Source of the DNA: Clostridiales bacterium
Lineage (GTDB): Bacteria; Bacillota; Clostridia; Oscillospirales; JAAYXM01
Length of the DNA: 41,393 nucleotides
Assembly (NCBI GenBank): GCA_012515925.1
Contig: JAAYXM010000196.1
Span: 1 to 41,393 of the forward strand
Direction of reading: 5' to 3'
Of the stretch, positions 1-7,716 are shown one piece after another; position 1 is the stretch's first letter, and each line of letters opens with the position of its first letter. The notes below the pieces were generated by a model, which was given only the letters and a program-made list of their open reading frames with translations, was not told the origin of the DNA and ran no database searches. The position numbers were made by a program, and so were the translations under genes.

Positions 1-2
1 AA

Positions 3-878
3 AAAGTGCTTGAGGCGATAGAGCGCTTAAACTACACGCCTAATATGCAGGGGCGGCACCTGCGAAAATCCAGAACAAAATGCGCGGCCGTATTTATTGA
101 CAAAAGCCCGGGAGCAAACTGCTTCAGGGTTATCGAGGGTATCGAGGAATGCGCGCGGGAAGGCGGGTATACGGTTATTATCTGCGTGACGGGTGGCGGC
201 GGAGAAGCGAGAGGCTTCGACCTGCTGTTTAACGGGACGGCGGACGGCGCGATATTGCTTTCGAGTATGTTAAATCGCGGGGAAATACATAAGCTCGCGG
301 GGAGGTTTCCGGTTATAAGCTGCTTCGAGCCGGCTTATGCCGACGGGCTGTGTTATGTCGGAATCGATTATAATAAAGCCTGCCGCGACGCGGCGGAATA
401 CCTGATAAAGACTCCGCGGCGCAGGATTGCGCTTCTTAATCCGGAAAACACAAGCGAATCCGCAAGAGCACGCGTGCAAGGATACAGTGAGGCTCTCGAA
501 GCTTCCGGCATTTCTTACGACGGCACGCTTGTGTTTTCGGAAGGGTGTTCGTTTAAGGCGGGGATAATCGCCGCCAAAAAGATGCTTTTGGGGTTTACGC
601 GTCCCGACGCGGTGATTGCCTGCTCGGATAACGCCGCGACAGGCGCGATAAAACAGCTGTCAACGCTCGGAATATCGGTTCCCGGCGACGTATCGGTTAT
701 AGGCTTCGGGGATTCCGAAGCCGCCGAAATGTTTACTCCTTCACTTACAACAATAAGCCTGCCGCTTTTTGATATGGGCTATAACGCGATGGATTTGCTT
801 ATCCGGCGGCTTAACGGCAGGCAGACAAGGAAAAACCTGATACTCCCGCATAGCTTAATCATAAGACAATCGGCATAA
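3..878 (+). CDS. LacI/GalR-family transcriptional regulator, 5' end outside window
   Basis: This is the C-terminal part of a LacI-type repressor. The visible protein opens with the hinge-helix region (AIERLNYTPN, then a RHLR segment), which in this family directly follows the N-terminal helix-turn-helix, so only the DNA-binding head is missing. The rest is a periplasmic-binding-protein-like effector domain with typical blocks: AVFID, a GAILLSS segment, the FDPDAV-like segment RPDAVIACSDNAATGAI and the late VSVIGFGDSEAAEMFTPSLTTI block. The frame is open to the first base, so the true start lies upstream; the GTG at 6 is not a start. Such proteins normally repress carbohydrate genes in response to a sugar. 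No target operon is visible here, so the effector cannot be named. Confidence 0.9.
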   Translation, partial: KVLEAIERLNYTPNMQGRHLRKSRTKCAAVFIDKSPGANCFRVIEGIEECAREGGYTVIICVTGGGGEARGFDLLFNGTADGAILLSSMLNRGEIHKLAGRFPVISCFEPAYADGLCYVGIDYNKACRDAAEYLIKTPRRRIALLNPENTSESARARVQGYSEALEASGISYDGTLVFSEGCSFKAGIIAAKKMLLGFTRPDAVIACSDNAATGAIKQLSTLGISVPGDVSVIGFGDSEAAEMFTPSLTTISLPLFDMGYNAMDLLIRRLNGRQTRKNLILPHSLIIRQSA

Positions 879-882
879 GTTA

Positions 883-912
883 GCAGGGCAGGCTGAAAAC
901 CGCCTGCCTTGC
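883..912 (+). terminator. Stem-loop just after the LacI-type gene
   Basis: An 11-bp GC-rich stem (GCAGGGCAGGC with GCCTGCCTTGC, one G-U pair) starts five bases after the regulator's stop codon. It lacks a following T-run, so it may be an inefficient terminator or a 3'-end stabilising hairpin rather than a classic intrinsic terminator. Confidence 0.45.
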
Positions 913-1060
913 CGCGCGTACCGAAGCTTATTTAATCGTATTATACAATTTGTATATTGTATTTTTTTCCATTACAAACTTTGTGCATACTAACAATTTT
1001 TTTAACTGTTATTACCATATCGGAGTTATTAAACCCAAAATTGCTTCAGTGGATAAAAGA

Positions 1061-1093
1061 ATAAAACCCTTGAAAAACAAGGGTTTTATTTTT
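1061..1093. terminator. Intrinsic terminator, probably bidirectional
   Basis: The stem ATAAAACCCTT / AAGGGTTTTAT encloses a 7-base loop and is followed by more T residues on the plus strand. The minus strand also has a T-rich tail. It lies about 180 bases beyond the LacI-type gene and would end plus-strand transcription. Confidence 0.7.
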
Positions 1094-1183
1094 ATAATAT
1101 TGCCTTAAAATTATTACCGAAATGCTTATCGTGAAAATTATCCGGTTTACGTAACAAGCCGCAATTTGCCGTTCAACAAAAAG

Positions 1184-1304
1184 TTATCCACATTATCCAC
1201 AGAGTTTTACACAGGCATATACCCATTGATTTTTAAGGCTTTACACGGTTTTGTGGAAATAATTAACAGGCTTTGAAACCCGAACTGCGTTACGGTTCTC
1301 CACA
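1184..1304 (+). other. Cluster of DnaA-box-like sites in a gene-free stretch
   Basis: Two perfect DnaA boxes (TTATCCACA) sit head-to-tail with no gap at 1184-1192 and 1193-1201. One-mismatch versions follow in the same orientation at 1205-1213 (TTTTACACA) and 1296-1304 (TTCTCCACA). An AT-rich stretch lies upstream, at about 930-1140. The rest of 879-1556 holds two terminators and no convincing gene. The sites are seen directly. Whether they bind DnaA, and for what purpose (titration, regulation or origin-like activity), is inference. Confidence 0.55.
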
Positions 1305-1480
1305 TGTTTATCCGTTTACATAATACGGTTTTATACTATGAAACACCCTCACCGTCATTTTGACTTTTCCGCGAGGCAGATAACACATCGGGTTAACGGG
1401 TATTTAACACGCGCGGGAAAGCGGGCAATACACTCGCGGCACAGTGGGACAGACAGTGTCGCTGCGTACCGGGATTAATA

Positions 1481-1527
1481 ATAAAAATTAAAAACGGCAT
1501 TGAAAAACCGGCCTTCAATGTCGTTTT
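1481..1527 (-). terminator. Intrinsic terminator of the tsaD-end operon
   Basis: On the minus strand a 14-base arm (plus positions 1514-1527) pairs with 1491-1504 with one G-U pair, and the second arm runs into T-rich sequence. It lies about 30 bases after the tsaD stop and so closes the long minus-strand operon. Confidence 0.75.
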
Positions 1528-1556
1528 CTTCCGTGTCGCAAATAGTTTAAAAGCCT

Positions 1557-2573
1557 TTATCTGACAAGCTCATCGCAGGGCATCGTCGCATAGGCGTTCA
1601 AGTCGCTTCCCGCCGTGTTTCCCGCCAGAAGCTCGTAATACGCCTGGCAGGCTATCATCGCGGCGTTATCGCCGCAAAGCCCGATTGGAGGCAGATACAG
1701 GCTTATGTTATGCTTTGCCGCGGCACGCGTCAAGTCAGACCTGATTCTTGAATTTGCCGCCACCCCGCCGGCCACGGCAAGCTTGCTGCGCCCCGCGGTT
1801 TTCGCGGCCTCAATCGCGCGCGGCACGAGCACATCGCTTACCGCCGCGGAAAAGCTTGCCGCGACGGACTTGGCGTCAGGTTCCTCGCCTTTTTGCCTTA
1901 TATTGTGAATTAAGTTTATTACCGCTGTTTTAAGCCCCGAAAACGACATGTCGAGACTCGACCCGTCGATGCTCGCGCGGGGAAGCGGGTATTTCTTATC
2001 GTCCCCGCCTTGTGCCAGCTTGTCAAGCTCGGCACCGCCCGGGTAACCGAACCCCAGCATCCGCGCGCATTTGTCGAACGCCTCTCCGGCGGCGTCGTCA
2101 CGGGTCTCGCCAAGTATTCTAAAATCCGTATAGTCTCTGACGTCGATAAGCTGGGTATGTCCGCCGGACGCGACAAGGCATAAAAACGGCGGCTCAAGCT
2201 CCGGAAACGCTATTAAATTCGCGGCTATATGCCCGCGAATGTGATGTACCGGGACAAGCGGCAAATCAAGCGCGAATGAAAGCGCCTTCGCAAAGCCGAC
2301 GCCCACTAAAAGCGCGCCGATTAATCCGGGCGCGTACGTCACGGCTATCGCGTCGAGAGACGTCATGTCAATGCCCGCGTCACTAATCGCGCGCTCCGCG
2401 ATTTGCACGACGCACTCGATATGTCTCCTTGACGCGATTTCCGGCACGACTCCGCCGTAAAGCTCATGTATATCCGCCTGTGACGCGACGCATGAGGAAA
2501 GGATCTCCCTACCGTTTCGCGATACCGCCGCGGCGGTTTCGTCACAGGATGTTTCAATCGCGAGTATCGTCAT
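1557..2573 (-). CDS. tsaD: tRNA N6-adenosine threonylcarbamoyltransferase TsaD
   Basis: TsaD transfers the threonylcarbamoyl group from threonylcarbamoyl-AMP to A37 of ANN-decoding tRNAs (t6A), together with TsaB and TsaE. The 338-residue protein has the ASKHA-fold N-terminus (ILAIETSCDETAAAV), the metal-binding HIRGH motif, the SGGHTQL nucleotide loop and a late GGVAANSRIR block, all at family positions and normal length. The ATG at 2573 is chosen because AGGTG lies six bases before it; a GTG nine bases upstream overlaps that ribosome-binding site. It is the last gene of the long minus operon, 15 bases after rimI. The usual partners tsaB and tsaE are not in the window. Confidence 0.95.
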   Translation of the reverse strand: MTILAIETSCDETAAAVSRNGREILSSCVASQADIHELYGGVVPEIASRRHIECVVQIAERAISDAGIDMTSLDAIAVTYAPGLIGALLVGVGFAKALSFALDLPLVPVHHIRGHIAANLIAFPELEPPFLCLVASGGHTQLIDVRDYTDFRILGETRDDAAGEAFDKCARMLGFGYPGGAELDKLAQGGDDKKYPLPRASIDGSSLDMSFSGLKTAVINLIHNIRQKGEEPDAKSVAASFSAAVSDVLVPRAIEAAKTAGRSKLAVAGGVAANSRIRSDLTRAAAKHNISLYLPPIGLCGDNAAMIACQAYYELLAGNTAGSDLNAYATMPCDELVR

Positions 2574-2597
2574 ATAAAGCACCTGTTTCTTATACTT

Positions 2598-3059
2598 TTA
2601 AAAACTCTGAATTTCGGCCGTCATAATATCCGCGTCCTCGTCCGGGTTTTTGTAATAGCCCGGGCGTTCGCCGGTTTTCTTAAATCCCCGGCTTGAATAC
2701 AGCGATATGGCGGGAAGGTTCCCGCGTCTCACCTCAAGCGTCAGGTATTTAAGATTGCGCTCCGCCGCTTCCCGCGTAAGGGCCGAAAGCAGCGCCGCCC
2801 CAATCCCGCGCCGTCGCATCCCGGGCGCGACCGCGATATTGGTTATATATCCGGTATCGAGCACGAAATCGGCGCCGATATAGCCCAATACGCCGTTATC
2901 CGAAACCGCGGCCAGATACACACCCGTGGGAGAAGAAATAGCGTCACGCAGCATGCGCGGGCTCCAGGGCACGGAAAAGCATTCAATCTCAAGCCTCGCG
3001 ACCTCGGGTATATGCTCTTCGCTCATCGGGAGAATTTTAAACTCAGGCTTTCGCGTCAT
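2598..3059 (-). CDS. rimI: Ribosomal-protein-alanine N-acetyltransferase RimI (GNAT)
   Basis: A GNAT-family acetyltransferase of 153 residues. The acetyl-CoA loop is APGMRRRGIGAALL (about residues 78-91), followed by LTLEVRRGNLPAISLYSSRGF, the signature of RimI-type enzymes, then the late ERPGYY block. RimI acetylates the N-terminus of ribosomal protein S18 in E. coli, and rimI next to tsaD is a widespread arrangement that supports the call. Its ATG overlaps the end of polA by 17 bases, so the two are probably translationally coupled. Another GNAT substrate is possible, but sequence and neighbourhood both fit RimI. Confidence 0.9.
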   Translation of the reverse strand: MTRKPEFKILPMSEEHIPEVARLEIECFSVPWSPRMLRDAISSPTGVYLAAVSDNGVLGYIGADFVLDTGYITNIAVAPGMRRRGIGAALLSALTREAAERNLKYLTLEVRRGNLPAISLYSSRGFKKTGERPGYYKNPDEDADIMTAEIQSF

Positions 3060-5676
3060 ACCACGTATCCCCCATACCCGCGTCCGCGACCAGCGGGACG
3101 GACAGCGCGCACGCGCCCTCCATTTCCTCCTTTACAAGCCTTCGCACATACTCCGCCTCGGTTTTTTTCGCCTCGACGATAAGCTCGTCGTGCACCTGCA
3201 GCACAAGACGGGACTCGAGCTTCTCACTTATCAGACGGTTATAAATTCTGACCATCGCTATTTTAATTATATCCGCGGCGGTTCCCTGTATGGGTGTGTT
3301 GAGCGCCACGCGCTCGCCGAACGAACGGATATTATGATTTTTCGAATTGAGCTCGGGCAAATCGCGCCTTCTGCCGAAAACCGTCGTGACATACCCGTCG
3401 CGCTTAGCCCTCTCAATAATATCCTTCATATACGCCCTGACTCCCGAATACTTTTCAAGATAGTTTTCGATATACCTTTTTGCCTGGTAAACGCCGATAT
3501 TCAAGTCCTGGGCAAGCGAAAAATCCGAGATTCCGTAGACAATCCCGAAATTAACCGCCTTTGCCGCGCGGCGCATCTCGGAATCCACCATGGCTTCGGG
3601 CACACCGAAAACCTGCGAGGCGGTAATCGTATGGATATCACTTCCCGTGATAAACGCGTTTTTCATAACCTCGTCGTCCGCGATATGCGCCAGAACCCGA
3701 AGCTCAATCTGGGAATAGTCGGCGTCAATCAGGGTCCAGTCGGAGCTTTCGGGTACAAACAGCTTTCTTATCTCACCGCCGAGCTCATACCTGATCGGTA
3801 TGTTCTGCAGATTGGGCTCGGTGGAGCTTATTCTTCCCGTCGCGGTCATCATCTGCTTGAAATTCGAGTGGATACGCCCGTCGGCGGCGGAGATTTCCTT
3901 AATCAGCCCGTCCACATAAGTGGATTTAAGCTTTGAATATTTCCTGTAATCGATTAAAAGCGGAACAATCCCGTGCATGTCCTTAAGCTTTTCAAGCACC
4001 TCGATATCCGTGGAGTAGCCGGTTTTCGTCTTCTTTACCGCGGGGAGCATCAGCTTTTCGAACAAAACCTCGCCCAACTGCTTTGGCGAGAGGATATTGA
4101 ATTCAAACCCGGAAAGCTCAAAAACGCGCTCGGCGATATCCTCCATTCGCTCCCGCATATCTTCGCCGAACTTAAGCAGCGTCTTCCCGTCAACCTTAAA
4201 CCCGGTAATCTGCATATCCGCGAGCACGCGGCAGAGCGGCAGCTCAATGTCCGCGTAGAGCTTTTCCATATCCAGCTCCTTAAGGCGGGATTTCAAGCTC
4301 TCCCCGATTATGCCCGTCGCGCGGGCGGCGGCGATAAGAGCCTCTTTTGCTTTACCGAAGTCGCCCAGTGCCGAAAACGCGCCGTCCCGGCTGTATTCAG
4401 ACTCGTCAACCGGGATATCCGGGCATATATCCTTTGAGACCTCGTCAAGTGAATATGATTTTTTAAGAGGGTCGGCAAGATACGCGGCGAGCGCCGTGTC
4501 GGACACAAACCCGGAAGCTGTGATTCCGTCGCGGTTTAAAGCGACGATATATGCTTTTATATCATGGGCGGTCTTTTTGACTCTGTCCGAAAACAAAAGC
4601 CTTAAAAACCCGTCATACTCCGCTTTCCCGAAATCCCGCGCGCAAACCGAAACGCCCCGGCTTCCGAAATCCAGGGCGACCGCGTCAAAGCCCGGCGCGC
4701 ACGCGACGGACACATTGGCGGAGCTTTCAAGCTCCCGTATAAGCTTTTCGAGCACCTCCGGCGTTTTAACCTCCCCGGTATCGTATGCGGGGCGAACCGC
4801 TGTTATCTCCTCTGTTAGCCCGAGCCTTTTAATAAGGCTTTGGAATTCAAGGTCGCGAAAAAGCTCAAGTAGCTCTTTGCGGTCGTATTCCATAAGGCCT
4901 GACGGAGTAAATTCTATCGGCACGTTTAAATCTATTGTGGCGAGCCTTTTCGATAAAAACGCGCTGTCTTTGCCGTTTACAAGCTTGCTTCTGACCGACT
5001 CTTTTATGTCAAGACTGTCTATGTTCTCATATATATCCTCGATGCAGCCGTGGTTTCTGACAAGCTCCAGGGCGGTCTTTTCGCCGATACCCGCGACACC
5101 CGGGATATTGTCGGACGAGTCGCCCATAAGGCCCTTTAAATCCTTCATGCGCTCGGCTTTAATACCGTATTTCTCAAGCAGCGCATTCTCGTCGTATATC
5201 GCAGTCTCGGTCCCGCCCTTGCCCGTCGAGACAAGGAGTACGCTGGTACCCGGGTTCGCGATAAGCTGAAAGCTGTCGCGGTCACCCGTGACAATCTCGC
5301 ACGCGTAGCCTTTTTCGGCGCAGATTCGGCTTATCGTGCCGATAATATCGTCCGCCTCGAAGCCGGAAAGCTCAAGTCTTTTTACGTTCATCGCGTCAAG
5401 CACGCGCTTTATGACCGGCACCTGCTCGGCAAGCTCGTCCGGCATGCCCTTGCGCTTCGCCTTATAGCCTTCAAATTCGGTATGCCTGAACGTCGGGGCC
5501 TTCAAATCGAACGCGACGCATACATCGTCGGGCTTTCGCTCCTCGATAAGCTTCAGGTAAATCATCAGAAAGCCGTAAACCGCGTTGGTATACCTGCCGT
5601 CTCTCGTTGTCAGCGCGCGAACGCCGTAAAACGCGCGGTTTAATATGCTGTTGCCGTCAATCACCATTACCTTCAA
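3043..5676 (-). CDS. polA: DNA polymerase I (proofreading site apparently lost)
   Basis: Family A polymerase of 877 residues for Okazaki-fragment maturation and repair. The N-terminal 5'-3' exonuclease (FEN) domain opens with VMVIDGNSILNRAFYG and carries the GLMGDSSDNIPGVAGIGEKTA helix-hairpin block. The C-terminal polymerase has motif A (DADYSQIELRVLAH), motif B (RRAAKAVNFGIVYG) and motif C (LQVHDELIVE). The middle 3'-5' exonuclease-like domain lacks the DxE and later Asp metal ligands, as in many Bacillota, so it is probably non-proofreading. I chose the TTG at 5676: GGAGG lies nine bases upstream, whereas the next ATG (MVIDG) is too far away. The open frame reaches upstream to 5751 but that stretch is not family-like. 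It lies 59 bases after cysS and overlaps rimI. Confidence 0.95.
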   Translation of the reverse strand: MKVMVIDGNSILNRAFYGVRALTTRDGRYTNAVYGFLMIYLKLIEERKPDDVCVAFDLKAPTFRHTEFEGYKAKRKGMPDELAEQVPVIKRVLDAMNVKRLELSGFEADDIIGTISRICAEKGYACEIVTGDRDSFQLIANPGTSVLLVSTGKGGTETAIYDENALLEKYGIKAERMKDLKGLMGDSSDNIPGVAGIGEKTALELVRNHGCIEDIYENIDSLDIKESVRSKLVNGKDSAFLSKRLATIDLNVPIEFTPSGLMEYDRKELLELFRDLEFQSLIKRLGLTEEITAVRPAYDTGEVKTPEVLEKLIRELESSANVSVACAPGFDAVALDFGSRGVSVCARDFGKAEYDGFLRLLFSDRVKKTAHDIKAYIVALNRDGITASGFVSDTALAAYLADPLKKSYSLDEVSKDICPDIPVDESEYSRDGAFSALGDFGKAKEALIAAARATGIIGESLKSRLKELDMEKLYADIELPLCRVLADMQITGFKVDGKTLLKFGEDMRERMEDIAERVFELSGFEFNILSPKQLGEVLFEKLMLPAVKKTKTGYSTDIEVLEKLKDMHGIVPLLIDYRKYSKLKSTYVDGLIKEISAADGRIHSNFKQMMTATGRISSTEPNLQNIPIRYELGGEIRKLFVPESSDWTLIDADYSQIELRVLAHIADDEVMKNAFITGSDIHTITASQVFGVPEAMVDSEMRRAAKAVNFGIVYGISDFSLAQDLNIGVYQAKRYIENYLEKYSGVRAYMKDIIERAKRDGYVTTVFGRRRDLPELNSKNHNIRSFGERVALNTPIQGTAADIIKIAMVRIYNRLISEKLESRLVLQVHDELIVEAKKTEAEYVRRLVKEEMEGACALSVPLVADAGMGDTWYDAKA

Positions 5677-5706
5677 GAGCTGTATCCTCCAGTTTAAAAA
5701 AGCTTT

Positions 5707-5728
5707 CGGTCGGGATAATACCCGACCG
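5707..5728 (-). terminator. Hairpin between cysS and polA
   Basis: A perfect 8-bp stem (CGGTCGGG / CCCGACCG) with a 6-base loop lies between the cysS stop and the polA ribosome-binding site. On the minus strand a TTTTTT run follows a few bases after the stem. It may partly terminate transcription or mark an RNA-processing point inside the operon. Confidence 0.5.
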
Positions 5729-5735
5729 CATTTGT

Positions 5736-7133
5736 TTATATTCTGTGCCACTTAACGCCCTGGGGCGTATCCTCCAGAACTATGCCGCGGCTTTTCAGCT
5801 CATCGCGTATACGGTCGGCTTCCGCAAAATCGCGGTTTTTGCGCGCGAGGCTTCGCTTTTCGATAAGTGCCTCTATCTCGGCGGAAAGCTCATCCTCATC
5901 GTCCCGGCGCATAAGCCCCAGAACGTCCGCGAGCTCGTACAGCCGCTCAAGACACGCTTTCGCGAATTCTACCTTCGGCGTATTGTTAACCAGTATATTT
6001 ATATCGCGCACAAGCTCGAATATCGCTGCAACGGCGTCCGCGGTGTTTAAATCATCGTCCATCGCGCCGATAAACGCTTCCCTGTTTTTGTCAAGTCCTG
6101 AAAGAACGCTGTTGTCATTACCGTCAAGCTCGCCGCGCTCGCCGTTTTCCGCGATAAACTCAAGATTCCGCTTCGCGGTGTATAACCGTTCAAGTGCCGC
6201 GGAAGCCTGAGTCATCGAATCGACCGAGTAATTGAGCGGGCTTCTGTAATGGGCGGAGAGCATGAAAAAGCGTATGGGCTCATAGCCGTATTTTTCGGCT
6301 ATCTCGCGTACAGTAAGGAAATTGCCGAGGGACTTGCTCATTTTCTGGTTGTCTATATTCAAAAACGCGTTGTGCAGCCAGAAGTTAGCGAACCTGCAGC
6401 CGTTTGCCGCCTCGCTCTGGGCGATTTCGTTCTCATGGTGCGGAAACTTTAAATCCACGCCGCCGCTGTGTATGTCGATTGTCGGTCCGAGATAGCGGTT
6501 TGCCATAGCGCTGCATTCGATATGCCAGCCCGGCCTGCCGCGGCCCCACGGCGAGTCCCACGCGGGCTCTCCCAGCTTCGCCGCCTTCCAAAGCGCGAAA
6601 TCAATCGGGTGCTCCTTGCGCTCGTCCACCTCTATCCTCGCGCCCGAAACAAGGTCCTCTATCGGCTGCTTCGAGAGCTTCCCGTAATCGGTAAACTTGA
6701 GCGCGCGGAAATACACGTCCCCGTTAACCTCGTACGCGTAGCCGGTCTCAAACAGTTTTTCGACAAGCTCGATTATCGCGTCGATGTTTTCTGTAGCGCG
6801 CGGGTGTATCGAGGCCTTACGTATGCCGAGCCCTTTCGCGTCCTTGTAATACTCATCGATATACCTGTTCGCGATTTCGAGATAATCAAGACCCAGCTCG
6901 TTCGCCCGTGCGATGACCTTATCGTCTATGTCCGTAAAGTTCTGGACAAACACGACGTTATATCCGCGGTATTCCAGATAACGCCGCAGCACGTCGAAAA
7001 CAATAAACGGCCTCGCGTTGCCGATATGAAAATAGTTGTAAACCGTCGGGCCGCAGGAATAAATTGTGACCTTATCACCCGCAATCGGTTTAAACTCTTC
7101 TTTTTGTTTTGTAATCGAATTATAAAGCTTCAT
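5736..7133 (-). CDS. cysS: Cysteinyl-tRNA synthetase
   Basis: Class I aminoacyl-tRNA synthetase of 465 residues, charging tRNA-Cys. The zinc-ligand Cys in SCGPTVYN, the HIGH-type motif FHIGNARPF and the KMSKS loop QKMSKSLGNFL are all present. So are the HSGGVDLKFPHHENEIAQSEA zinc-site block and the short C-terminal DALR-like helical domain ending in DTPQGVKW. Length is normal. The ATG at 7133 follows AAGGAGCG with good spacing. It lies 28 bases after pgsA in the operon. No T-box leader is visible before it, so cysteine-specific control by that route is unlikely here. Confidence 0.96.
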   Translation of the reverse strand: MKLYNSITKQKEEFKPIAGDKVTIYSCGPTVYNYFHIGNARPFIVFDVLRRYLEYRGYNVVFVQNFTDIDDKVIARANELGLDYLEIANRYIDEYYKDAKGLGIRKASIHPRATENIDAIIELVEKLFETGYAYEVNGDVYFRALKFTDYGKLSKQPIEDLVSGARIEVDERKEHPIDFALWKAAKLGEPAWDSPWGRGRPGWHIECSAMANRYLGPTIDIHSGGVDLKFPHHENEIAQSEAANGCRFANFWLHNAFLNIDNQKMSKSLGNFLTVREIAEKYGYEPIRFFMLSAHYRSPLNYSVDSMTQASAALERLYTAKRNLEFIAENGERGELDGNDNSVLSGLDKNREAFIGAMDDDLNTADAVAAIFELVRDINILVNNTPKVEFAKACLERLYELADVLGLMRRDDEDELSAEIEALIEKRSLARKNRDFAEADRIRDELKSRGIVLEDTPQGVKWHRI

Positions 7134-7161
7134 ATAACGCTCCTTGATTCTTGCTTAAAAT

Positions 7162-7713
7162 TTATTTCTGCCGGAGCCCGAGCAGCCTGCCCAGCCCCCG
7201 GAAATATTCGATACCCGATATGACCGTGACTATTACCATAATCAATACCGCGGCGTTTCCGACGGTGTACCGCGTGCCGAATAAGCTGTACCCGCCGAGC
7301 GGCGTAAGCAGCAGCGTTATCGAAATAATCTGCACCACGGTCTTTATTTTGCCTGAAAGCCGCGCCGATACCACAACGCCCTCGCCCATCGCGACGATAC
7401 GCAGCGAGGTGACGACAAATTCCCGTGTTATGATAATCATCGCGGAAACGCATGACATGAGCCCTTTTTGCACAAACACAAGTATCGCGGCGGTTACAAG
7501 CAGCTTATCCGCGAGCGGGTCCAAAAACTTCCCGAGCGTCGTTATCTGATTGTAGCGCCGCGCAATATACCCGTCTATACCGTCCGTAATGCTCGCGACG
7601 ATAAAAATAGCGAGCGCCAGCGTCTTTCCGTACGGGAATCCGGAAAGAGCCGCGACCATGAACACGGGTGTCAGAAGTATTCTTACAATTGTAATTATAT
7701 TAGCTGCTGTCAC
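7162..7713 (-). CDS. pgsA: CDP-diacylglycerol-glycerol-3-phosphate 3-phosphatidyltransferase
   Basis: Integral membrane enzyme of 183 residues making phosphatidylglycerol phosphate from CDP-diacylglycerol and glycerol-3-phosphate. The CDP-alcohol phosphatidyltransferase signature is complete: DGIDGYIARRYNQITTLGKF followed by LDPLADK, giving the D-x2-DG-x2-AR-x8-G-x3-D-x3-D pattern. Several hydrophobic segments follow (about residues 3-23, 70-95, 125-170). Translation most likely starts at the GTG at 7713, eight bases after GGAGG. Only three bases separate it from the rimO stop. The family also includes cardiolipin and phosphatidylserine synthases, but length and the N-terminus (NIITIVRILLTPVFM) are PgsA-like. 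Confidence 0.92.
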   Translation of the reverse strand: MTAANIITIVRILLTPVFMVAALSGFPYGKTLALAIFIVASITDGIDGYIARRYNQITTLGKFLDPLADKLLVTAAILVFVQKGLMSCVSAMIIITREFVVTSLRIVAMGEGVVVSARLSGKIKTVVQIISITLLLTPLGGYSLFGTRYTVGNAAVLIMVIVTVISGIEYFRGLGRLLGLRQK

Positions 7714-7716
7714 GGC

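Noticed and set aside
1184..1304. Calling this region oriC
   Set aside because: There is no dnaA, dnaN or rpmH beside it, flanking genes converge rather than diverge, and only two boxes are perfect. It is kept as a DnaA-box cluster only.
1305..1335. dif-like site (TTATGTAAAC on the minus strand)
   Set aside because: Only one XerD-like arm is good. The other arm matches about 7 of 11 and would need a 7-base centre, so the match may be chance.
2926..3936. 336-residue plus-strand open frame over polA and rimI
   Set aside because: It is antisense to well-conserved polA and rimI, has no family-like motif, and is explained by the GC-rich codon use of the real genes.
4310..5269. 319-residue plus-strand open frame inside polA
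   Set aside because: Serine-rich antisense shadow of polA with no ribosome-binding site or recognisable domain.
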